Of a stretch of DNA of 64,000 bases, positions 22,261-34,814 are shown piece after piece. This DNA comes from Cinclus cinclus (taxonomy: Eukaryota > Chordata > Aves > Passeriformes > Cinclidae). Numbering within the stretch: the stretch's first letter is position 1; each line of letters begins with the position of its first letter. The stretch spans positions 6,163,001-6,227,000 of the forward strand of contig NC_085072.1 of assembly GCF_963662255.1 (NCBI RefSeq). The letters run 5' to 3'. The position numbers and the translations under genes are program-made. The notes under the pieces are model-generated. The model was not told the origin of the DNA, made no database searches, and saw only the letters and a list, made by a program, of their open reading frames with translations.

Positions 22261-25200
22261 GTGGCTTCCTGGTGACACCGTAGAGTTTGCCAGCGCTGAT
22301 GGAAACCCCCTCGTTCCTCGGGGTAGCAGACATCACCGAGAGGAGGCAACTCTGAGCATCTCTGAAACACAGCCTGTCCCTCCCGAGCAGCTCCCAGCGC
22401 TGCCCGGCCATCGCTGGGCTTGACTGGAGACCACCTCAGCCCAAATCCCCGCAGGCATCTCTTTGTCCTTAGAAGGCAGCGAGCATGGTGAGGAATGCAG
22501 CTGGGATTCATCTCCTACCTTGGGCTCCGAGCTCCAGCCAAGCAGCCAAGGATCAAACAGCATGGAGCTGCTCTCCTCCTCTGCTGTTGCAAATGCTCGG
22601 AGACTCTGTGTCTATAAATCATGCCCTATTTTGGGAGGCAGGGCTGCGATGCTGGCTGGCCACAGAGACCCAGACTGTTCTGGTTTAGGTGCTGGCAGGA
22701 TCAGCAGCTCCCCGGGGAAGTGTTCAGCAATGACTGAATTGTCAGCACTGGTACCACAAGGGAAGTCTGCCCGCGTGGGCTGCGTCAGAAGGGAGGAACG
22801 ACAGGATCCTGTCTGCCATGTGTCCCCACAACCAGGATGCATCCTTTGGGTTGGGTCCTCAGTTTCTTCTGGCTGAATTTCACAGCTGCTGTTTATGAAA
22901 TGTCCTCTTGAGAAGGCCAGAAGTCCAAAAGGCATTTTTCAAAAGCTTTCAGCCATAATGTTTCTTTTTGGGATGTCTTTAGTCTGAACACAGATAATTA
23001 TCAGCCAAAAATTACTGAAAACCACTAGCAATTTTCAGTTCTGATAAAAATGCTATTCTCCATTTTACAGTGTCAACAACTGGTTTTTGCTCCCTGTTCA
23101 CTACAGTTTCCTTCAAGAGCAGTCAAATATCTCCAGGCAGCTATCCCCTGGGATCCCAGCAGTTTATTCATCCATCTCTGTCACCCAGCATAGCCCCTTC
23201 TCCCAGGACTGTTTCTGTTTCCTCCAAAGAGATGCAGAATGTTGCTCTGGCCCAGGGTCTGAGCTGTGTGTGGATGGCAATAATATTTATGGAGCTTTCT
23301 GGACTGTGCCTTGCTCCACACTAAGGTTCAGCTCAGAGAGGAAGGGTGAGCTGCAGCTCAGAATGGGGCTGGCTGCTAAAGTCATGACAGCAGAGGGCAA
23401 CAGTTTAGGTGGGAAAATCAAGTAATAAAGCCCACGAGTATGTGTGGGACTGTAGGAGCAGAAAATCTTGCCTGATGAAGCAGGTGGGGAGCAGAGTCTC
23501 TCTCTCCATGTCCTGGGCTTTCCTTTGCAGGCAGCCCAAAATTAGGGACTGAACTTGGCGCTGATGGGTCTGCCCCAGCAGGAAGGCAGGCTGCGATGGT
23601 CGAGTGGCTACTCAAGAGCCACTGTGCTACAGTCCAAGAAAAAGAAGAGATGGTGGGGGTTGAGACTTCTCAGAAGAGGTGATCAACAAACAGAACAGCT
23701 CTCACTCTGGCTGCAGTGTTGCCATCCAGGAAAAAGCACAAGACACTCGATGAGCTGCAGCAAATCCAAGGCTGACTGCACTGGCCCTTCCCTGCAAGGC
23801 AGCTTGTATGTCCTGCTCCTGAGCAGCAGCTCAGGTCCCACCAGTACTGCCTAATCCCTCTCCCCAGTGGGAGCAGGGAGAGAATCAGAAGAGCAGCACT
23901 GAGAACTCCCATGGGTCGAGACAAAGACAGAGGTAGAGGAAAGCTGGTTGTGCAAGAAGAGCAGAACAAGGGAATCATGCACTGCTTCCTACTCCAGTCA
24001 TGTGTTTCCAGGGAAGCAAGGCTTTGTCACACCTCATGGTTCCTTGAGAAGACAAATGTCATAACCACAAATGTGCCCCCTTGCTGCCCTTTTCCTCACA
24101 GCTTTCAGTGCTGAGTCTGATGTTACAGGATGTGGGACATCCTTTTGATCAGCTCAGATCACAGCTGTCCAAGCTGTGCTCTGTCCCTTCTCACATATAC
24201 CCAGACTACTCCTGGTGGGGACAGAGAGAGGGAAAGCTGCTGTGCAAGCCCTCCTCAGCAGTAGCCAGGGCACTGGTGTGTTATCAGCATAGTCACAGAC
24301 CCTAACTACAGCACCCCATGGGCTGCTATGACAAAAATTTTCACCATCACAGCCAGAACCAGTTCATACATCCATCCACTTGCCCAGCTCCAGCTGCTTG
24401 CACTTCTTCCTGGCAGGTTTTTGCAGGCTGGGGTGGAGATCAAGGCTCTCTTCCCAGATCCTGTTATCACCATGTTAAGTCATGGCCATAGCATATTGGA
24501 ATCATGCTTTAGCTGATGTGATTGTTTGCCTTGATCTTCCAGAGCATGGTGTAGATGCTTGTTGCTGTTGTGGGCAAGATTCTGCTCGACCTTGATGAAT
24601 CAATCCAATTCTGATAAATCAATCCCATTTATTCACTTTATATCTGGTTCTTTCTGTAATGATTTTCATCAGTTATGTGACATCCTGCCTGACCATGTTT
24701 CTCACAATGTTTTGGGGGTAGAGAGGTAATATTGATGCCCTCCAGTCCCACAGTCTTTCCCAGAGTCTCACAAAACTGGGAGTGGCCCTCTAGGGCAGGG
24801 CTCAGCCATACCATTATTTTTCTAAAGGTCCAAATAAAAATTACTATTTAGTTATGACATTCTTCTGCTTGGCAGATATGAGGAACATTTGGATCTGTGA
24901 ACTTTTGTGTCTGAGGTCTGACTGGGTGACATCAGAAGTTTTCCATGCTTCCTTGGCCTGTCCTTGCTATTCCTGATAGAGACTGAACTTCCACCAGACC
25001 CACCAGGTTCATGATTGTACATAAAAGGGCTTTTTGTTACCCTGAGACATTGAGGTATCTTGGCTGGGGGGGTGACCTATCCTACCTGCACAACTGCAGT
25101 TCTTCTTAGCACATGAGGGAGTCCTAGAGTTGTACTGGAGGAGCTTTGGTACCCTTTTGTTACCCATTATTTGTCTCACAATGCTTCTTATTTTAAAGTT

Positions 25201-25362
25201 CCATCTTGGCTAGCCCAGGTCTTGGATACATAACAAACCTCCAGGGCTGGGATTGGTGTTCTCTGAAACAGAGGTCCCGGTGCTTTCTTGTGAGATTGAG
25301 ATCTTCAAAGGGGAGAGCATCAGCAGAGATGTTGCTGTACACCCAACAATGCACCATCAAGG
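22261..25362. other. Unannotated intron sequence
   Basis: No recognised gene or repeat family. AT-rich between about 24520 and 24880. Frames seen are short and unsupported. Confidence 0.45.
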
Positions 25363-25794
25363 GGAAGGGTCTGGAGCAGCAGCCTGGTGAGGAGTGGCTG
25401 AGGGATCTGGGGGGACTCTGAGGAACCTGGAGAAAAGGAGGCTCAGAGGAGACCTTCTGTCTCTCCACAACTCCCTGACAGGAGGAGGGAGCCAGGAGAG
25501 TGTTGGGCTCTGCTCCCAGGGAACAAGAGACAGGACAAGAGGAAACAGCCTCAAGTTGTGCCAGGGGTGGTTTCAGCTGAATATTAGGGAAACCCCTCCC
25601 CGAAGGGGTTGTCATGCCCTAGCACAAGATGTCCAGGGCAGTGCTGGAGTTCCCATCCCTAGAATCTTTCAAAAGACGTGTGGATGTGGCATCTGGGGTC
25701 ACGGTTTAGTGGTGACCTTGGCAGTGCTGGGTTAATGGATGGGCTTGATTCTAGAGGCCTTTCCCAGCCTCAATGATTCCATGATTCTGTGATC
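25363..25794 (+). mobile_element. CR1 LINE fragment, plus orientation
   Basis: Reads forward: 'ggctgagggatctgggggga', 'aggaggctcagaggagacct', 'gctgaatattagggaaaccc', ending in 'tgattccatgattctgtgat', the CR1 3' tail. It is 5'-truncated and non-coding. Confidence 0.93.
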
Positions 25795-28700
25795 AAGCAG
25801 ACCTTAGAGGAGACCTGGTTTTGCCCTGGCACAGCACTGAGATTCCTATGAGGCACTGGAGGTGTCCAGATCTCAAGCAGACAGAGGCTGCACTTGTTAA
25901 GAGCAGCTGGTGGGGGATGGAGGAGCAGACTATGACAAGCACACCTGACAGGCCACCTTGAGAGCCACAAGCTGTGCCAGAAGCCCTTCCCCAGAGCTGT
26001 TAGAGAAACCAGAAGCAAACATTGCTTGCTCAGGGAGGACGGACCAGGGAAGCCACCTGTCCAGCATCCTCTTCAAATGCAGATCCCAAGCTGTTGGGAA
26101 AGGAGCCTCCATGCAGGCCGGGGCTGAGCCACAGAAATCTTTGCCCTGTGGCCAGTGACAGATGGTGCAGGGAACAGCAGAGTGCCCTCCTTCCTCATCT
26201 CAGCCTGTTGGGTGGTATCTCCAGTGGTGGAGGTGGCGTGGGCCTGGCATTTCACCTTCCCTTGGCCAGGTGCTACTGGGACTTCCCAACCCGGCATTCA
26301 GCAGGTGTGAACAGAGCTGTTTGCCCTGTGGATTTTGGAGCAGTGAGGCTGGAGAATGTGCAACCTTCATCAGCCAGGAGCCTGCCATGGTCTTTGATAG
26401 CTTTCTCTGTGCCAGGAAAGGTGTTCCACTGTTCACATTCCTTAAACAGTGCCCACCAGATGTTCCCTGAGAACACCTGTGGGCTGTTTCCCACAGGTGG
26501 ATCCTGTCAGCTCCAGGCTCTCAGATACTGTCATTTTGGAATATTGCTGGCTTTTGCTGTTGCTCACACTGGTGAGACTTGTCTGGACAGGACAGATGAT
26601 CTTTCGGTGCATGAGCAGAGGGAATGCAAATGAATCACCCACAGGGTATCTGATTTCCAGACATGGCCCACATGGTTCATTGTCTTTCTCCCAGGAGACC
26701 AGGCCACAGGTTCTGGGCTCATTGCACCATCAATCTGTGTCGAAGTTAGGGAGCAGAGCTGGAACTTAGGGCTTTCCACCAGAACAGCATCCACTGCCAG
26801 CAGGCAAGGGTTCCCACATTCTGCAGCTGCCATGGAGCTGGGAGCAAAAGGGACTGGTGGGATGTCCTCTCTCATTCATGAGGAACACCTGGGTCAGCTC
26901 CCTACCTGCAGCTGTGGGAGGAATGAAGAGCAGGAGCAGCCTGATGCTGCCGTAGGGAGGGTCTTTGGCAGCTCTTTCCACCTGAGAGCCCCTGCAGGTC
27001 ATCTCTTGCTGGCTGCGTGTGGTGACAGTGTCCCTCAGGCCCTGTGAAGATGGCCTGGGCTCTGGAGAGCCAGAGCAGCTGCAGGTGGCATTAGGACACA
27101 TTGGGACACAGCCCCAGCAAGGAGGTCCCGTCCCCCTCTGTGGGTCAGAGCATGGATTAGGCATGGACAGTCTCAGCCCAGAGCCCTGCCTCCCACACCT
27201 GCTCTGCCCCCCTTTCTGTCCCACACAGTTTGCCCCACCTGCTGCTCATGCCACCAGTGCCAGAAAGAGCTGGGTAAAAGCAGTGCTGAGCACTCAGGCA
27301 TTGGTCCAGCACATGGCAGCCAGGGGTGGGGAGTCTGCACAAGTTCTGCTCATGATTTCCCAATCCAGGAGAGCACCAGGGAACATTGGACCTGCCCACA
27401 GATCTTGGCCATTGCCAGGGTAATCCCCTGCAGTTTAAAAACTACTAATTAGTGAACCTTCTCATTACAAGTCACAGTGGAACAATTCATTATTAGTGAT
27501 GTGTGCAGGCTCTGCATTCCTCTGGCTCTGCTGCTTCTGCAGAATGGGGGAACTGATCTAAATAGATGAACCCATCTCATCTGCATTGTCTTTGGTGATT
27601 TAATAGTCCTGCTCTCTAAGTCTTTGGCAATTATCTGCTTCTTAATCCTCCACATCCACCAGTTTCCAGGTAATGCAGCCAAGTGGATTTGCACTGAATC
27701 ACATCTGTCAGAAAAAAGGAACTAGAAACACTCTGCTTGAGGGTCTCTTCACTGTTGACACCACAGCAACCAGCCGGGATATCAAAACATGAGCTTCCAA
27801 ACTTCCTCCAAGTGTAAGCACCCAAACTGAGTCCTGCTGTCAAAATCTTCTGTTTCCCCCAGGAATTTTCATTATTTAATGCTGCCTGTGAACTGCCTCT
27901 GTTTAAATGAATTGGCTTTTGCACCTGTGAGTTGGTTCCTGCATGGGTGGGATGGAGAGCAGCACTGTCCCAGTGCCAGTGCTGGCAGACAGGGATGGGT
28001 AGCTCTGGGTGGGCTGGTGGATGCACAGCCCCATGGGGCTGCAGCTTGGTTTTCCAGAGGGAAAGCAGAACAACATCCCTTGGTCATAGCTCCTCTGGAG
28101 CTGTGTCCCAGGAATAACTTTTTTTTCTCTATGTGGAGGGCACGGTGCCTAGGACAGAGCAAGGTGACTTATTAACAGTGTTAAAGGCAGCTCTGTTCTC
28201 ATGGCATTTGCACTCCTCCCATCAGGGAATTGCCTGTCGGGCTTCTCTGGTGAGAGAGGTGCAAGCACTCCAGCATGGACACTTGGGACCTGCCAGCCAT
28301 GAGGTCCTTTGGCAGCCTGAGATTGATTGGGAGCATCTACTTTAGCCCTGTGTTCCCATCTCATCCAGAATTATCCTGCAGACAGCAGAGTGAGTCACTG
28401 CCATGATTTCCTCCTGAGCTGTGATTGTATCAGGGCTGTTCTTCAGGGTGGTTTTATCTGTGGGGCAGGTTTGCCTGTGATGCACTCATGGTGCCCACAG
28501 AGCCTGGCTGCCTGAGCAGTGGCCATCCTGTTTTATTCAGTCTGTCAGTGTGCAGGAGCTCATGCCTGCCCTCAGAAAAGTAGAACCAAAGACTGGCTTT
28601 GCTACAGACTGCTTGTGTAGGCAGCTGGCCCTTCATATTCCTCCTTTCCAAGTGTTTTAGATGTTTCTAATCTGTTTTCCTGACAGGAACCTAGAAAGGG

Positions 28701-30253
28701 AAAAAAGCCTTCAAGAACCCATCTGACACTCACATGCTGCATTGTGGATCTCCACTGGAGCAACTACTGAAACCAGAAAATAGAAACAGAGATGTTTTTC
28801 CAAACAGAAATAAGGTCTATGGGGTAGTAAAAGGCTGGATTAGACCTCAAAGCAGGAATCATTATGAAAGGCATAGGCAGAATTTCGAGGAGCCATTGGC
28901 AGCTGAGTGTAGGAAGCTTTTGGGATTATTGTCCCATTATTTATCATGTAGGTATGACATTGCTGGGCAGGGGTTTCCCTGGACATGGAACCTCTGTGGA
29001 GTCTCCATCTGCCACAGTTTGTCCTGGATTTCCCAGTGTCTGATGGATGGCAACTTTTCATGAGGTTTTCAGTGGCTTTCCAGGAGTTCTCAAATGTGCA
29101 TAACTCTCAAAGCAAAGAAATGCTGCCCTGTCAGTTCCCTCATAATCAGTATTTTTTTTTGGATTTGACACTCTGGAGGGTCACCAGCATAGATGAGAGG
29201 GAGGGGAGTGCTTTTTCAAATGTGTCTTCATGAGGATTCATGAAACAGAGGAAGAACTCAAAGCAGCAAAGATGTAATTTATTGGGTGGATCTGGGTAGA
29301 AATTGTGAAAGGTTCCCCACAAAAACAACAGTTACATTTTTAGATGAGAGTGAGTTTGTAGGTGTTTTGTCTAGACTGTCTCTTCTTTTGATGAAGTTGG
29401 AGACTCCCAACAAGGAAAATCTGGCTGGGCTTTAAAGACTTCCTTTGATATTTTCAGAAGGGACTATAAACCCTTCTGAAGACAGAAGGATACAGAAGGC
29501 ACAGTCTGGCCTAGGTGAGAAATCTGGCCTTTTGTAATTTAGTGTGACAGAGAGTGAAGTAATTGATAGACCTCAACCTGTCAGTCCAGACAATTGTACA
29601 GATAAATGAAAGGAAGAATGCTATGGGAAGCAGGATAAAATGCAACCAGCCAATCAAACAGTACAAGCCAAACCATCATCCCAGAGTTTAGTTTAATTTC
29701 TGTATTTACCCATTACCTTAAAGTGAATATATAACAGTGAATAGATATTTCATTCCCAATACAATAAGAAGTTCTTTCCAAAATAAGGATTAAATCTGAG
29801 GCTTGCAGTCAGAAATCCCAGCAGGAAGGAAGTTTACAAGTTAAGAAAAGCTGAGCTGCTCCTTAATAGTAAGAGGGTAGGTAAGCAGCAGAAGGTGTAT
29901 TGTCTTAATTAAGCCGTTTAATAAGACCCAAAAAAAAGCCATTCTGATTCCCTGGAGGTAGGAAATGTAAGCTTACATCAAAACATAAGCTAAAGAGAGT
30001 TGGTGTGATTACAGCTGCAGAGGCATCTCCAGTTCCTCAGCCTTGATCTATTTGCAGGGTTTGGCCTATGAAACGCACTCCTGGCTGTCCCCAGGCATGT
30101 TAGGCTGGTCAAAAAGAACATGATGAGAAGCTTCTAATCTCTGAACAGCCTCCTGGGTTAGAAATGTGGCTTGCTCATACCTTGAACCCAGCATTCCATT
30201 ATGGGCTCACAGCTGTCTCCCAGCCCGGGTAAGCAGGCTGATGTGTGCATGCT
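25795..30253. other. Unannotated intron sequence
   Basis: 4.5 kb without a named gene or repeat. It becomes AT-richer from about 28650. Open frames up to 203 codons (26022-26633) overlap others on both strands and show no domain. Confidence 0.45.
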
Positions 30254-30905
30254 ACAGAATCATGGAATCTCCTGAGCTGTCCTGCACTGACCCCCCAAAA
30301 ATCCCACCCTGTGCATCCCTGAGAGCAGTGTCCAAACTCTCCTGGAGCTCTGGCAGCCTCGGGGCTGTGCCCACTCCCTGGGGAGCCTGGGCAGTGCCCA
30401 GCACCCCCTGGGTGAAGAACCTTTCCCTGATATCCAGCCTGAGCTGGATATCCTCCCCTGGCTCAGCTCCAGCCCTTCCCTCAGCTCCTGTCCCTGTCAC
30501 TGGGAGCAGAGATGGGAGCAGCCTCTCGCTGCTTCTTGGGAAGAATCTGCACACTGAGGTGAGCTCTCCCCTCAGTCTTCTCTCCTCCAGCTGAACAAGC
30601 TGGGTGATCTCACCTGATCTTTGTGTGACCCCTGCAGACCCTTCCCCATCCCAACATCTCTCCTTTAGAAGCTGTCTAACAGATTTAGATTTCTTTCATA
30701 TTGTGGTGCTCAAAACTGCTCACAGCACTTGAGGTGAGGCTGCCCCAGGGCAGAGCAGAGCAGAGCAGGACAATGGCAATGTCCTGTCCCTGGAAATGCT
30801 GGACCTGGTGGGGCTGCTCTCCAGCTTCTCGTTCCCCAGAATGCCCACACATCCAAAGTACTCCACCCTAGGTGCAGAATTCAGCACTTGCCCTGGTTAA
30901 ACTCC
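30254..30905 (-). mobile_element. CR1 LINE, minus orientation, 3' part (interrupted)
   Basis: Begins with a diverged complement of a CR1 tail (ACAGAATCATGGAATCTCCT), then 'gggtgaagaacctttccctg', 'caatgtcctgtccctggaaa' and 'cttgccctggttaaactcca'. It is interrupted at about 30906 by a second CR1 in the opposite orientation, and its text resumes after 31273. Confidence 0.85.
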
Positions 30906-30912
30906 ATTGTTC

Positions 30913-31266
30913 AGCCTGGAGAAGGAAGGCATTTGGGGGTGTCATAACTGGGGCCTTCCAGTACCTTAAAGGAGCCTGCAAGGAAGGTGGAGATTATTTA
31001 TGAGTGACAGAATGAGGGGAAACTTCAAACTGACAGAGATTAGATTTAGATAATAGGAAGAAATTCTCCCCTGTGAGGATGGGGAGATCCTGGCACAGCT
31101 TGTCCAGAGAAGCTGTGGCCGCCACATCCCTGGAAGTGTCCAAGGCCAGGTTGGACAGGGCTGGGAGCAGCCTGGGACAGTGGAAGGTGTCTCTGCCCCT
31201 GGCAGGAGGGTGGAGCAGGATGAGCTTTAAACTCCCTTCCAACCCAAACCATTCTGTGATTCTATG
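30913..31266 (+). mobile_element. CR1 LINE nested inside the previous CR1, plus orientation
   Basis: Starts 'agcctggagaaggaagg' and ends with the 3' tail 'accattctgtgattctatg'. It is flanked by the 7-base direct repeat ATTGTTC (30906-30912 and 31267-31273), which fits a target-site duplication although CR1 duplications are often short or absent. It is younger than the element it interrupts. Confidence 0.88.
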
Positions 31267-31273
31267 ATTGTTC

Positions 31274-31395
31274 CACTGTCTCATTTGTCGAGGTCTCTCT
31301 GCTGGCCCTCCCAATTTAGTGTCACCAACGAACTTACTTATTATACCTTCAGTTGCTGCACCCAAGTCCCTTATGAAGACATTGAAGGGTGTCTT
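31274..31395 (-). mobile_element. CR1 LINE, minus orientation, continuation after the nested copy
   Basis: The text 'ttagtgtcaccaacgaactt' and 'cccttatgaagacattgaag' follows the complement of CR1 sequence lying further from the 3' end ('gtgtcatctgcaaactt...', '...gaagatgttgaa' type), so it continues the element broken at 30905. Confidence 0.75.
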
Positions 31396-34300
31396 GCATG
31401 GGTAATTGGCTGTGGTTGAAGACTGTGAGCCATGAGTCAGCAAAATCTTCTTTAGGGTGGTTAAAGACTTTACACTGACAAACTCCAGGGGGGTTTAAAT
31501 CTGACCTCCAGGACTGCAGACCACAGCTGATTTTAATCCAAGCCAACTTTTTGTATCTTTCTAACAGGCAGAAGGCAAGATGGTGAAAAGAAAGATGATA
31601 ATCAGGAGACAGAGTGGGTTAGTAGTGGTTGAGTTTTTTGGTCATGGTGCTTCATCCTCTCAGTGTTCCCACCCCAGCTGGGCAGAAGTGGCTTTGCTGC
31701 AATAGCTCATCAATTGCAGTTAATTATCCTGAATTCAGCTGCTGTCATCACTAAAAATAGCTCATGTAGGGAGGAAGCTGTGGTTGAAAGGTCTTTACCT
31801 GACTACAAATGCTCCTCCAGCACAGTGAGAAAGAGCTGCTTTCACAATGATCTGATGGGAAGGGTCTGTGGGCATTATGAATGGAACAATTATAAAAACC
31901 TGTTCAAAATTATCCCATATTTCCTCAGCAACCAGGGCGTGATTTATCTCCACCTAAAACGCACATCTAAAGCAGGCAGTATGAATCACACAGTAAAAGG
32001 ACTGGTTTCTCCTCATGCAACTAGAAAGGAAATCCAAAGTCTAGCTCAGATGTAGGCATGTACATCATAGGCTTCTAAACTGAGGTGGTGAGATTCAAAC
32101 ATCCCCCTCTTGAATAAGTCCAGAAATGGGAAGATTATTTGGTGAAGTCTTTAATTAATTGGTGATAAAAGCTAATGAAGCTAAGAAAGCACTGAAACCT
32201 AGCAACTGTCTTTGGCGTGGCCTCATCTGTGATTTCTCAGAGTTCATTTCCATTGCCTTTGGGGAGCTGAAGCAACCCAGGAATTCAATGGAAGACCTTT
32301 CAGAATTTTACCTCTCTAATTTGGCATATGAGTTTGTGACAACTCAAATACTCTGGGATGGATTTTACAAGCTGCTCAGGTTGGCTCATGTTCTGTGAAA
32401 AGAATAATGCTGTTGTCCAAGAACATTACTATAAAGAAATCTAGTAAATCTCTAGAAAACATAATTAAAATTTTTGCAAGGTAACTGCAGCATTACATAG
32501 GCCAAAGGGCATCACCAAATACTCAAGTTTGTTTCTGGTCCAAAAGATAATTTTTGTTTTATCTTCTGAGGATTCTCTTGCCAAACTTCAGATGTCTCTG
32601 AGTTGCAGTTTTGTAAAGACATACCCTACAATCTAACTTTCAAGATCAAGAGTAATGCTGTCTTTTCTCATCAGTCTTACCTGTTTCCCAAACCTTGATG
32701 TACAATGGAAATAAGCCATCCTACTTGCACACAGAGAGAATGTGGCACAGCTGAGGGACCCACACCCCTCTGGCTTTCAGAGCTGCTCTCCAGGTGCTTT
32801 CATGCTGGTCTGACAATGGATGAAGGAAGCCAAATCTGGCTCCCAGGGGCAGTGTGGTCACTTGCCCAGAGGTGGGAGAAGCAGCATTGTGTCTCCACAG
32901 CCAAGTCTTGTGTTGGCATAACCAGCACTTGTCTGACTCACACAGGCTGGGGCAATGCCAGAGACCTTCCTCCCAAAATCCTGACTGGGGTGACATCACT
33001 TCTGATGACAAACTGATGGAGACAAACATCAAACATAAATGTTATCCCCTTACTCCAAATGGCTTTAGGAATTTTAGGATTGTGCAAAAGGAGTCAATCG
33101 TCTGTACCCCTTCACATGATTGGGAAATAGGGCAAATGAGCCAGACAACTCTTAATAGCTAATTCCTTTTTCTATGTAATTGCAGCCACTAATAATATTT
33201 CTAACACAGGAGATGCAGTCAGTCCAACAGGCCAAAAGGTGTAATGGGTGGGAAGAGCTGCTTAAACACATGGCCATCACCATAAAATGAAGTAATTTTC
33301 TTTGTTGTTCCCTGAGAACAGGCTGTGGGTGCTTCCCTCAAAGTCATTCTTAATGTGGACAAATCTGAAAACAAATGGGTAGGATGAATAACAAAAAATA
33401 TTAGGTGGTATTCGCACAGCTCCTGAAGGCATCCAAATTTGAGACTTCTGACCTACTAACCATTGTGCTTAGTCCACTGCTTAAACCAGTTCTGCTGCCT
33501 GAAAAATGCAAGGGGACAAATGCAGCACTAGCTTTCAAAAAGCCTTCAAGGGTAACACAAGGAATCACAGACCCTTAAGCCCATCAGATGAAGTGAAGGT
33601 AGAAGTAAAGAACAGAATTAGTGGACTAAATTATAAAGTGCAAATGTGGTAGGAGATAAAAAGAGGAGGGTCTGAGAAAAGGAAACCATTCATTGAAGGT
33701 GCCAACAGGCATCTGGTCCAACAGAAATTAATGGTTGAATTTACAGTGTCCAAAATGAGCCCACATCAAACTCTCTTAAAGGGATTCAGTTGGTATGGGC
33801 TGATACCTGGTCAAGAGAAAGGAAATGAGAAAAGAATCAGTGGGGATTTTGAGAGTAGAAGACAAGAGGAACCAAGAACTGGGAGAGTATCATAGAAGTA
33901 TATACCTCTGCCAGATGTCAGAGCTTTGCCAGGGGAGCAGATGAGGGAAAAATCAGTTTTGAGAAACCCAGAGACAAATTGGCACCTGTGTGCACACAGC
34001 AGTGGGCTGCAGTGTTATGACCAGCTGAAGAACAGCTCTTGGAGGCAGATTGAGAAACGTGTCAGCTTGGTCTTCAGGGTGATCAAAGAGGTGTTGAGGG
34101 ATGGGAGGAGGCCACGCCAGACTCAGTCTATAGAAGTCTAGTCTATAGTCTATAAAACTATGTGGGAGGTCTGCTGAAGTCAAAAGGAATGACCAGCAGA
34201 AGTGCCTGCCCTCGTTCTGATCTGAAATTAAATACATATCTCATGGGCTCAGGGTCCAGAGCTAGCAAAGGACATGGTGAAAGAAAGAGAGAGAAGATAT

Positions 34301-34814
34301 GGCTCTGTGTCATCCCCATGAATCAGTTCCTTGCTCTGGTCTCAAATCCCTGCTTCCCTTGCTGACTCCAGCAGGTCCTGCTTTACTGCCCCAGCCAGTT
34401 TCACATGCTTTTGACTCAGGAGCTTAGGAAAATGTTCATTTTGCCAGGCTTTTCCTCCCTTGCTGCTCAGAGCAAGTTCCCACGCTGTGAAGCACTTTTG
34501 TCAAAAAATTGAACTTCAGAAGTTTCCAAGACTGTTGTGGGTGCAGGCTTCCCTCACTATGTGTGAACTGACAGTGAAATGATTATAAAAGTGAATATAA
34601 CTGAAATACAGAATTGGTATAAATGAAATTATAAAAGCATGGGTTACTGATCCCATCATGATAATGATACAGACTAGTCTGATAACTTAGAGTACCATTT
34701 CACTGACTCTTCTGCCTTTCCAAAATACTGTTAACTTCACAGGAACTATGTCTTCTGCTTCCTTTCTCCTGTTCCGTCCTGTGCCAGATAGACCCAGGTG
34801 CCTCTGAAGGATCT
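31396..34814. other. AT-rich unique intron sequence
   Basis: 3.4 kb, clearly AT-richer than most of the window and free of CR1. Some small frames (31663-32055, 32159-32398) are open but have no recognisable domain. A short local repeat of GTCTATA occurs at 34125-34155. Could hold regulatory elements; none is demonstrable. Confidence 0.45.
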
